23,897 nt of DNA from Lachnospiraceae bacterium. Its GTDB lineage: Bacteria; Bacillota; Clostridia; Lachnospirales; Lachnospiraceae. The notes under the pieces are model-generated. The model made no database searches. It worked only from the letters and a program-made list of their open reading frames with translations, and was not told the origin of the DNA. This document shows positions 15,321 to 22,388 of this stretch, in pieces; the first letter of the stretch is position 1, and the number at the start of each line of letters is the position of its first letter. Where the stretch lies: positions 1-23,897 of the forward strand of contig VSNJ01000050.1 in the NCBI GenBank assembly GCA_009774235.1. Direction: 5' to 3'. The position numbers were made by a program, and so were the translations under genes.

Positions 15321-15662
15321 CATGTATTTAAGAAAGATTTGCTCAAGATTTTATCTTTTTTGCATATTAACAATATCAAACATAAAAGATTTATGCTGTT
15401 TTTCAAAATAATAAAAGTCCAGGCAATACAATATCTGCCTGTTTTTTTATATTGTTTTTTTACTGTCTGTTTTAATGTATTATTTATATTGTGCAGATAT
15501 ACCAGTATACAGCGTATTTCCAATGTTCCATTAAACATTATTCCATTAAAGGACACTTTGGAACCGCCAAAACCTGAAATTTAGGTTTTTAAATTTTAGG
15601 TTTTGTGCTTTGAGCCTGGTTTTTTCAGACTCAAAGCACTGTTGAGTGTGATAACGCAGCGC
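15321..15662. other. AT-rich spacer with a hairpin, no gene recognised
   Basis: Overlapping frames on both strands here lack ribosome sites and resemble no protein I know. One strong hairpin is present: GTGCTTTGAGCCTG (15605-15618) pairs with CAGACTCAAAGCAC (15626-15639) with one mismatch and a T-rich loop, but no T-run follows on either strand. A smaller AAAACCT/AGGTTTT hairpin precedes it. Confidence 0.5.
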
Positions 15663-15797
15663 AATGTCATGATGTTGGGGTAAAAATGTTATTTCTACTC
15701 AAAAGGTGCCTGTATTATGTAGCGAAATATAACTAAACCACTATATATTGTATACGATTTGGTATAAAAAAGCTTTTGACCCCAGCATCATGTCATT
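15663..15797. repeat. Inverted-repeat element of ~135 bases
   Basis: AATGTCATGATGTTGGGGT (15663-15681) and ACCCCAGCATCATGTCATT (15779-15797) are 19-base inverted arms with two mismatches, one of them G-U compatible. Weaker pairing continues inward. The interior is AT-rich and has no coding signal. It resembles a small non-autonomous element or a large RNA hairpin. Only one copy is seen in this window. Confidence 0.5.
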
Positions 15798-15845
15798 TAG
15801 TTAAGCAGGCCCTGATAAACAATGGATTTATGGGTGTTTGAAAAT

Positions 15846-16061
15846 CAAATTTATACAAAGATTATATTACTCTGGCAAATTCCAAATGTTTTACCAAAAA
15901 GCAGCTGTATGGGGACGCTGGTGCTTAAATCTGGTTTTTTCAGATTTTATGCACCACTGCGTATCCCATCCAAGCGGAATGCGGCAAAGCCATGTTGCAA
16001 ACATGGCTTTCTGTTGGTAAAATTTTGGAATTGCCAGAGCTACATAACTTTTAAAGTATTT
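15846..16061 (-). mobile_element. Hairpin repeat (MITE-like), copy D
   Basis: Full-length copy in the same orientation as copy B. Terminal arms share CTCTGGCAA-TTCC and GGTAAAA-TTTGGAATTGCCAGAG. Its central tip is AAATCTG/CAGATTT (15927-15947), inside an outer GGTGC/GCACC stem. A second hairpin is AAAGCCATGT/ACATGGCTTT. The right end touches the stop codon of the FliK-like gene at 16062, so it forms that gene's 3' end. Confidence 0.75.
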
Positions 16062-18242
16062 TTATGCCCTTATATCAAATGAGAAGCGTTTCATGTCTGA
16101 TGTTGCAGATGTGTTTATTTTGGTATCTATAAAGTTGTTTACTGTGCTTGCGCCTGTATCTGCATCAGCCATTGCTACATTTACATGGCATGCATATCCC
16201 TGTTGGTTTAATGCATTTGAGAGTACATCGGAATTAGTCTTTATTAAATTTATAGAGGGTTCATCACCCAGTATAAATTTTGTATTTACGTCATTTTTAT
16301 TTTTATCAATATATATATCTATATCGCCCAGGTGCTCAAGTGTAAGGTGCAAAAGCACATGTGCATTGTCTGGGTTCCTTCTAAGTTTTTCTTTCTGTGT
16401 GTACACGTATAAATCTGCATGTGCATCCTGGTTCTGTAGTTTTAGTGGCATCTGCATATATGAAAAAGTTTCACTTAATGTTTTCATAAACTCAATATTG
16501 CTTTCCATATCATGTGCAGAACGTCCCATGCTGTCAGAATCCTCACCTGAAAGTGCAGTCTGTATAAGCCCCTGGAAATGTTTAAGCTGTGTGGACATCT
16601 TATCATAAAATGAATTAACTTCACTATCTTTTTTTAACTTGTCTGGAGTAAGTGTCCATGATGACTGCAGGAACTTGCCGAGTATATTTTCAAATACCTG
16701 TGAATGGAAGAGTTCCTGTACTGCTGCGGGGTCTGCGGATGGTATAGTATTTTTAACCAGGGTTAAGACCTCTTTTGCAGTTGCTTCACCAGAAGCAATT
16801 TTAGCTGCAAGCTGCCTGCTTATTGGCAGTGAGCTTAGTTTAGACAGAAGTTCACTACGTTCACCAGATGTAAGGAATGTACCAAGGTAGTCATTTTCCC
16901 TGCCTGCTTTACTGTATAGGTCTGCAAGGGTGTCTATAATTGTATGGCTGCTCTGCTGTGCCTGTTTTGTACCCTGGTTTGCTGCCTGCTGCAAGAAATT
17001 CAGTGTACTATTAATAGAATTTTTGGCGGTTTCTGTAATTGTCTGGAATAACTTATTGGCAAAGCCAGACTTACCTTCTTTTACAGCTTCTTGTGCCTGT
17101 TGTTCTGGATTGTCCGGAGTTTTTTCATCTTGTTTTCCAGGTTCCATTGTTTCTGCATCAAGCACAGGTATATTTTTAACACTGTTTTCTGTCTGCTGCA
17201 TTACAGTATGTTCATCAGCTGCTTGTTCGAGTGTCTGGTTAATTAGGAATAATTTGTCTGTTATGTCTGCCTGTGTCATTCCGTCTGGCAGTTTTAAATT
17301 TCCAGAAAGCATAGCATCACGTATTATTACAAGGGCATCATGTATTGTAAGTGAACCATCTTTAATCTGTGCTATTACATCTTCAGACAGTGGTGTCCCA
17401 GACAGAAGTTCCATAAGTTCCTGGCGCTGGCCAGGTGGAAGTTCTGATATTGTGCCATTATTTCCTTCCAGGGTGTTTGTATTGTCATAGAGTGCTATGG
17501 AAAGCAGCTTTTCACCAAATAGTGATAAAGTGCTGGAAGGACCACCACCTGCAAGTGCATTAAGCAGGGCAGGTATACTTTGTGAAAATTCCTGTATCTG
17601 TCCTAAAAGCTGGTGTGTCCCATTCATATAGCTGCTGAACTGGCTTACAGTATCACTGTTAATATCCATCATAAGCCTGTTCATTACAGCAAGTGTATTC
17701 ATATCTGTAGTTTTATAATCGTATGACTGCTGCATAAGGTGCTGTATAGATTCCTTGTTTATAGGGAGCATATTGTCCATAAGCGCCTTTACTGCGTTCT
17801 GGTTGTGCTGTGTTGGAGGAAGCCCGGCTTCATCAAGTGCCTTATTAATAAGGGTAAGCTCTGTTTCAGTAAAACTATTTTTTACAGCTTCAAGAAATAT
17901 ATTGCCGCCAGACACAGAACCCAGCCTGAATGCGGCAGTCTGTCCTATGGAAATCATTGGGTTTCCTACGATTTTTGCTTTTAGTATAGTATTATTTTCA
18001 AGTGTTATGGTTATATCATTATTGAAGAGGTCCGATACCTCGCCTCTTATAATATCACCTTCTGTAAGCCTTCCAGGGCTGTGTGCAACACCAAAATCAG
18101 TCCTTGCAGGACCTCTTGCAGATGCAGCAGAAGTGCTGCGGTTTTCTGATGCCCTCTGCTGCTGCATTGCCTGGTTCTGCTGTGACACAGGCCTGCGGTT
18201 TACTGAATTACTGTTTAAAGAATTTATTTTAGGATTATCCAT
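16062..18242 (-). CDS. FliK-like flagellar hook-length control protein
   Basis: This 726-residue minus-strand protein has a Gln/Ser-rich, poorly conserved N-terminus, a long helical Gln/Thr-rich middle and a compact C-terminal domain (~residues 570-665). That domain carries the hook-length-control pattern LRRNPDNAHVLLHLTLEHLG then DIDIYI and NSDVLSNALNQQGY. FliK proteins measure hook length and switch export specificity. Assignment rests on the C-terminal domain; the N-terminal half may instead belong to a related Clostridia family. The ATG at 18242 is preferred over the GTG at 18254, because GAGG lies 6 bases before it. It is a lone gene, not inside a flagellar operon here, and may be a second or atypical FliK. 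Its 3' end abuts hairpin repeat D. Confidence 0.7.
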   Translation of the reverse strand: MDNPKINSLNSNSVNRRPVSQQNQAMQQQRASENRSTSAASARGPARTDFGVAHSPGRLTEGDIIRGEVSDLFNNDITITLENNTILKAKIVGNPMISIGQTAAFRLGSVSGGNIFLEAVKNSFTETELTLINKALDEAGLPPTQHNQNAVKALMDNMLPINKESIQHLMQQSYDYKTTDMNTLAVMNRLMMDINSDTVSQFSSYMNGTHQLLGQIQEFSQSIPALLNALAGGGPSSTLSLFGEKLLSIALYDNTNTLEGNNGTISELPPGQRQELMELLSGTPLSEDVIAQIKDGSLTIHDALVIIRDAMLSGNLKLPDGMTQADITDKLFLINQTLEQAADEHTVMQQTENSVKNIPVLDAETMEPGKQDEKTPDNPEQQAQEAVKEGKSGFANKLFQTITETAKNSINSTLNFLQQAANQGTKQAQQSSHTIIDTLADLYSKAGRENDYLGTFLTSGERSELLSKLSSLPISRQLAAKIASGEATAKEVLTLVKNTIPSADPAAVQELFHSQVFENILGKFLQSSWTLTPDKLKKDSEVNSFYDKMSTQLKHFQGLIQTALSGEDSDSMGRSAHDMESNIEFMKTLSETFSYMQMPLKLQNQDAHADLYVYTQKEKLRRNPDNAHVLLHLTLEHLGDIDIYIDKNKNDVNTKFILGDEPSINLIKTNSDVLSNALNQQGYACHVNVAMADADTGASTVNNFIDTKINTSATSDMKRFSFDIRA

Positions 18243-18301
18243 ATCATACCTCACATTCTGGTATAGTCTTATTTATATTTATCGTCATATTTTATAATTT
18301 T

Positions 18302-18329
18302 ACATATAGTAAAATGTAATGCTATATGT
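18302..18329. promoter_or_regulatory. Palindrome in the divergent fliK-hrcA intergenic region
   Basis: ACATATAG (18302-18309) and CTATATGT (18322-18329) are perfect inverted arms 12 bases apart, between the divergently read FliK-like and hrcA genes. It could be an operator, but no known regulator site is recognised. Confidence 0.3.
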
Positions 18330-18366
18330 GAATTGCAAAATTTTAGAAAAAATATGAAAAAATATC

Positions 18367-18395
18367 TTGACAAGGAATATTAAGCGTGATATCTT
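18367..18395 (+). promoter_or_regulatory. Heat-shock operon promoter (sigma-A type)
   Basis: A perfect TTGACA (18367-18372), a 17-base spacer and TATCTT (18390-18395) with an extended TG element at 18387-18388. The predicted start lies just before the CIRCE operator, the usual layout for HrcA control. Confidence 0.8.
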
Positions 18396-18407
18396 ACTAA
18401 ATAGATG

Positions 18408-18434
18408 TTAGCACTCCATTTTAAAGAGTGCTAA
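18408..18434 (+). promoter_or_regulatory. CIRCE operator (HrcA binding site)
   Basis: TTAGCACTC, nine bases, GAGTGCTAA: a perfect match to the canonical CIRCE inverted repeat. HrcA binds it and represses the operon; folding of HrcA by GroEL links repression to chaperone supply. It lies in the leader immediately before hrcA. Confidence 0.97.
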
Positions 18435-18459
18435 CAAGAAATAAGGAAGGAGTGGTTCG

Positions 18460-19494
18460 TTGGAGTTAAGCGAAAGGAAGATAAAAATTCTTCAGACGAT
18501 AATACGCACGTATCTTGAAACTGGAGAGCCTGTTGGTTCCAGAACCATTTCAAAGGACACAGATTTGAATTTAAGTTCAGCAACTATCCGTAATGAGATG
18601 TCAGACCTTGAAGAGATGGGATATATTATACAGCCACATACTTCTGCCGGACGTATACCTACGGATAAGGCATACAGGTTATATGTTGATACAATGCTGG
18701 ATGATAAGACAAGCGAAGTCCAGAACCTTAAAGAGCAGCTGGAAGAAAAGGCTGTTAAGATTGATGTCCTGTTAAAGCAGGTTGCAAAATATCTTGCCAG
18801 TAATACAAATTATGCAACAATGGTGTCAGGACCAAGGTATAAAACAAAGAAAGTTAAATTTATACAGATTACACCTGTTGATGAGAGAAATATCCTTACA
18901 GTAATTGTACTTGACAATAATGTTGTAAAAAACCAGATGCTCAAGGTTGAAGAACACATAGACCAGGAACTTATGGTAAAGCTGAACTTCATACTTAATA
19001 CTACACTGAATGGCCTGGATGTAACAGAGATGAACCTTGCTATTATAAAAAATATAAAAGAACAGGCAGGCAGCCATACAGGAGTTATTGATGCAGTGCT
19101 GGAACTTATTGGCAATGCACTTATGGAAGAAGATGACTTTGAGATATATACAAGTGGTGCTACCAATATACTTAAGTATCCAGAACTTTCAAGCAAGTCC
19201 GAAACAACAGAACTCCTTAATGCATTTGAGGAGAAAGGGATTATCAATAACTGGCTTGAAACAACGGATACAGGAAGTGGCAGTGAAACACATGATATAC
19301 AGGTATATATTGGCAATGAAACAAAAGTTGACAGTATGAAGGATTGTTCTATGGTAACTGCCACATACAGGATACATGAAGGTGTATATGGCAAAATTGG
19401 TATTGTAGGGCCGAAACGTATGGATTATGACAAAGTAGTAAGCACGCTGCAGTCATTAATGACGCAGCTTGATGATATATTCAAGAATGAATAA
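18460..19494 (+). CDS. hrcA: Heat-inducible transcription repressor HrcA
   Basis: This 344-residue CIRCE-binding repressor has the normal family length. The N-terminal winged helix-turn-helix is clear (LSERKIKILQTIIRTYLETG, GSRTISKDTDLNLSSATIRN, EMSDLEEMGYIIQPHTSAGR). The family's central GAF-like region and C-terminal GPKRMDYDKVVSTLQSLM motif follow. The start codon is TTG at 18460, supported by AAGGAGTGG about 7 bases upstream; no ATG in this frame gives a complete N-terminus. It is the first gene of hrcA-grpE-dnaK-dnaJ and is autoregulated through CIRCE. grpE follows 44 bases downstream. Confidence 0.95.
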   Translation: MELSERKIKILQTIIRTYLETGEPVGSRTISKDTDLNLSSATIRNEMSDLEEMGYIIQPHTSAGRIPTDKAYRLYVDTMLDDKTSEVQNLKEQLEEKAVKIDVLLKQVAKYLASNTNYATMVSGPRYKTKKVKFIQITPVDERNILTVIVLDNNVVKNQMLKVEEHIDQELMVKLNFILNTTLNGLDVTEMNLAIIKNIKEQAGSHTGVIDAVLELIGNALMEEDDFEIYTSGATNILKYPELSSKSETTELLNAFEEKGIINNWLETTDTGSGSETHDIQVYIGNETKVDSMKDCSMVTATYRIHEGVYGKIGIVGPKRMDYDKVVSTLQSLMTQLDDIFKNE

Positions 19495-19538
19495 TATGGC
19501 CTGGTTGCCGCAAGATAATAAGAGAGGTGGTAAATGCA

Positions 19539-20219
19539 GTGGCAGATGAGAAAGATTTAGAAAAGGATGCAGAAAATACAACAGACGGGGAAGACAACAC
19601 TGGCAGTAAAGATGTCCAGGATGGCACAGAGGAAACAGGTGGAGTGCCAGAAGGAGATGGAACTTTAGAGGAAGGCCAGACAGAAGAAGCACAGGAAGAA
19701 GATGCTGCCCCAGATGATAGCAAGACAGCATCCCCTGGAAAAAAGGAAAAACGTTTTGGCAAGAAGAAAGATAAAGCCACCCAGAAGCTTGAAGAGAAAA
19801 TTGCTGGGCTTGAAGACCAGAGGGTAAGGCAGCTTGCTGAATTTGAGAATTTCAGGAAGCGTTCTGAGAAAGAAAAATCACAGATGTTTGAAACTGGTGC
19901 AAAGAGTGTTATTGAAAAGATTCTTCCAGTTATAGATAACTTTGAAAGAGGTCTTGCAGGAGTACCAGCAGAAGAAAAAGAAGCACCTTTTGTACAGGGT
20001 GTGGAGCTGGTATATAAACAGCTTGTTACTGCACTTGAAGAGCTTGGTGTAAAACCAATAGAAGCTGTAGGAAAAGAATTTGACCCAGCTATCCACAATG
20101 CTGTTATGGCAGTTGATGATGACACACTGGAAAGCGGCACAATAGCAGAAGAAATGCAAAAAGGCTATATGTATAAGGAAAGTGTAGTAAGGCATAGTAT
20201 GGTAAAGGTAGTTAATTAA
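19539..20219 (+). CDS. grpE: Nucleotide exchange factor GrpE
   Basis: This 226-residue protein releases ADP from DnaK. An acidic, disordered N-terminal ~70 residues precedes a coiled-coil (QKLEEKIAGLEDQRVRQLAE) and the GrpE core FENFRKRSEKEKSQMFE, LPVIDNFERGL, GVELVYKQLVTALEELGVKP, then the C-terminal beta domain with FDPAIHNAVMAV and GYMYKESVVRHSMVKVVN. The start is probably GTG at 19539, 8 bases after GAGAGGTGG; a GTG at 19527 overlaps that site. It lies between hrcA and dnaK in the heat-shock operon. Confidence 0.95.
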   Translation: MADEKDLEKDAENTTDGEDNTGSKDVQDGTEETGGVPEGDGTLEEGQTEEAQEEDAAPDDSKTASPGKKEKRFGKKKDKATQKLEEKIAGLEDQRVRQLAEFENFRKRSEKEKSQMFETGAKSVIEKILPVIDNFERGLAGVPAEEKEAPFVQGVELVYKQLVTALEELGVKPIEAVGKEFDPAIHNAVMAVDDDTLESGTIAEEMQKGYMYKESVVRHSMVKVVN

Positions 20220-20255
20220 TTGTTAAAAAAGCAATAAACAGATAAATTTTACTTG

Positions 20256-20313
20256 GCAGGTTTGCGTCTATGCGCTGTCTGGCAGCAAACTTGCAATGCA
20301 CAATAAGCAGCGC
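20256..20313 (+). promoter_or_regulatory. Alternative hairpins in the dnaK leader
   Basis: GCAGGTTTGC (20256-20265) pairs with GCAAACTTGC (20285-20294). The overlapping segment TGCGCTG (20271-20277) pairs instead with CAGCGCA (20307-20313), close to the dnaK ribosome site. The two stems interlock, so they cannot form as one nested fold. This could be an RNA processing or translational control element. Confidence 0.4.
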
Positions 20314-20329
20314 AGAAAAGAGGTTAATT

Positions 20330-22204
20330 ATGAGCAAAATTATTGGTATTGACTTAGGTACAACAAATTCATGTGTAGCTGTTATGGAAGGTGGAAAGCC
20401 TGTAGTAGTAGCTAATACAGAAGGTGCAAGAACAACTCCTTCGGTTGTTGCATTTACAAAGACAGGCGAGAGGTTAGTAGGTGAGCCTGCAAAGCGCCAG
20501 GCAGTAACCAATGCAGATAAAACAATTTCTTCCATAAAGAGGCATATGGGTACAGATTACCGTGTAGCTATTGATGATAAAAAGTATTCACCACAGGAAA
20601 TTTCAGCTATGATACTCCAGAAATTAAAAGCTGATGCAGAAAGTTACCTTGGTGAAAAAGTTACAGAAGCAGTTATTACAGTACCAGCTTACTTTAATGA
20701 TGCGCAGCGCCAGGCTACAAAGGATGCAGGAAAGATTGCAGGTCTTGATGTTAAACGTATTATCAATGAGCCTACAGCAGCCGCCCTTGCATATGGGCTT
20801 GATAATGAAAAAGAACAGAAAATCATGGTATATGACCTTGGTGGTGGTACATTTGATGTATCTATTATTGAAATCGGTGATGGTGTAATAGAAGTTCTTT
20901 CAACATCAGGTGATAACCATCTTGGTGGTGATGATTTTGACAAGAAGATTACAGATTACATGATACAGGAATTTAAGAATATAGAAGGTGTTGACCTTTC
21001 TAAGGATAAAATGGCACTCCAGAGGCTTAATGAAGCAGCAGAGAAGGCTAAGAAAGAGCTTTCATCAGCTACAACAACAAATATTAACCTGCCATTTATT
21101 ACAGCTACTCCTGAAGGTCCAAAGCATTTTGACATGAACCTTACACGTGCTAAGTTTGATGAGCTTACACATGACCTTGTAGAGAGGACTGCTACCCCTG
21201 TAACCAATGCATTAAGTGATGCAGGACTTACAGCTTCAGAACTTGGCAAGGTGCTTCTTGTAGGTGGTTCAACACGTATACCTGCAGTACAGGATAAGGT
21301 AAAACAGCTTACAGGCCATGAACCTAATAAGTCACTTAACCCAGATGAATGTGTAGCACTTGGTGCTTCTGTACAGGGTGGAAAGCTTGCTGGTGATGCT
21401 GGTGCAGGCGATATCCTTCTTCTTGATGTAACACCACTTTCACTTTCAATTGAAACAATGGGTGGTGTAGCTACAAAGCTTATTGAGAGGAATACAACAA
21501 TCCCTACTAAGAAGAGCCAGATATTCTCTACAGCTGCAGATAACCAGAGTGCAGTTGATATCAATGTATTACAGGGTGAGCGCCAGTTTGCAAAGGACAA
21601 TAAGTCACTTGGACAGTTCAGGCTTGATGGTATTCCTCCAGCAAGACGTGGTGTTCCACAGATTGAGGTTACATTTGATATAGATGCCAATGGTATTGTA
21701 AATGTTTCTGCTAAAGACCTTGGTACAGGCAAAGAACAGAATATTACAATTACAGCAGGTTCAAATATGTCTGATGAAGAAATTGATAAAGCTGTAAGGG
21801 AAGCAGCGCAGTTTGAGGCAGAGGATAAGAAGCGTAAAGAAGGAATTGATGCACGCAATGACGCTGACAGCCTGGTATTCCAGACACAGAAAGCACTTGA
21901 TGAGGTTGGTGACAAGATTGATGCTTCTGAGAAGGAAAGAGTACAGTCAGAAATTGATGCACTTAAGGCAGTTGTAGAGAGGACTAATCCTGAAAGCATG
22001 TCAGACAGCGATATTGATGATTTAAAGGCTGGCAGAGAGAAACTTATGGAAAGTGCACAGAACGTATTCCAGAAGATGTATGAAGGTGCACAGGCAGCAG
22101 GCGCAGGCCCTGATATGGGTGGTGCAGGTCCAGACATGGGTGCATCACAGGGAAGCACAGATGCAGCTGATGATGTAGTTGACGGGGATTACCGTGAAGT
22201 ATAA
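20330..22204 (+). CDS. dnaK: Chaperone protein DnaK (Hsp70)
   Basis: This 624-residue ATP-dependent chaperone has the expected Gram-positive length. The nucleotide-binding domain shows IIGIDLGTTNSCVAVMEGGK, VPAYFNDAQRQATKDAG, NEPTAAALAYGLD, YDLGGGTFDVSI and VLLVGGSTRIPAVQ. The linker DILLLDVTPLSLSIETMGG leads into the substrate-binding domain and helical lid, and the tail ends DDVVDGDYREV. The start at 20330 follows GAGG by 6 bases; an upstream in-frame ATG at 20270 would add 20 non-homologous residues inside the leader hairpin and is rejected. It works with GrpE upstream and DnaJ downstream. Confidence 0.98.
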   Translation: MSKIIGIDLGTTNSCVAVMEGGKPVVVANTEGARTTPSVVAFTKTGERLVGEPAKRQAVTNADKTISSIKRHMGTDYRVAIDDKKYSPQEISAMILQKLKADAESYLGEKVTEAVITVPAYFNDAQRQATKDAGKIAGLDVKRIINEPTAAALAYGLDNEKEQKIMVYDLGGGTFDVSIIEIGDGVIEVLSTSGDNHLGGDDFDKKITDYMIQEFKNIEGVDLSKDKMALQRLNEAAEKAKKELSSATTTNINLPFITATPEGPKHFDMNLTRAKFDELTHDLVERTATPVTNALSDAGLTASELGKVLLVGGSTRIPAVQDKVKQLTGHEPNKSLNPDECVALGASVQGGKLAGDAGAGDILLLDVTPLSLSIETMGGVATKLIERNTTIPTKKSQIFSTAADNQSAVDINVLQGERQFAKDNKSLGQFRLDGIPPARRGVPQIEVTFDIDANGIVNVSAKDLGTGKEQNITITAGSNMSDEEIDKAVREAAQFEAEDKKRKEGIDARNDADSLVFQTQKALDEVGDKIDASEKERVQSEIDALKAVVERTNPESMSDSDIDDLKAGREKLMESAQNVFQKMYEGAQAAGAGPDMGGAGPDMGASQGSTDAADDVVDGDYREV

Positions 22205-22232
22205 AGTGTGAGAAGAAACAAAGAGTTTCTAC

Positions 22233-22348
22233 GGCAGCAGTGCTGCCTTTCCAGCACCAGGAAAATGCATAAGCAGCATTTTCTGTAAACAGAAGTCTTT
22301 TAAGTTGTTTTGTGCTGCATAGCTGGCTGCTGCCGTCTGGCAGCAGCC
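22233..22348 (+). terminator. Hairpin cluster between dnaK and dnaJ (possible attenuating terminator)
   Basis: Three perfect stems fill the 184-base gap: GGCAGCA/TGCTGCC (22233-22247), GAAAATGC/GCATTTTC (22261-22283) and GGCTGCTGCC/GGCAGCAGCC (22325-22348, 4-base loop). The last is followed by TTTAAA, a weak T-run. They probably reduce dnaJ expression relative to dnaK or stabilise the processed dnaK mRNA. Confidence 0.5.
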
Positions 22349-22388
22349 TTTAAACATATGTTTATAGAAAAACCAGGGGAGCAATTTT

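Noticed and set aside
15248..15584. Overlapping ~100-codon frames on both strands to the right of the toxin gene
   Set aside because: Neither has a ribosome site, the composition is simply AT-rich, and both cross the toxin gene's promoter and leader.
15605..15639. Intrinsic terminator
   Set aside because: The stem is strong, but there is no T-run after it on either strand; the T-run is in the loop.
14498..16061. CRISPR array
   Set aside because: The repeats here are long inverted-repeat elements in both orientations, not short direct repeats with regular unique spacers; no cas gene is present.
18255..18300. Sigma-28 (flagellar) promoter for the FliK-like gene
   Set aside because: On the minus strand GACGATAA resembles the -10 GCCGATAA, but the nearest TAAA is only 12 bases away instead of about 15.
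20956..22158. 400-codon minus-strand open frame opposite dnaK, and a 333-codon one opposite the chemoreceptor (6127-7128)
   Set aside because: Both lie antisense to strongly conserved genes, are Ser/Ile-rich in the way typical of shadow frames, and lack ribosome sites.
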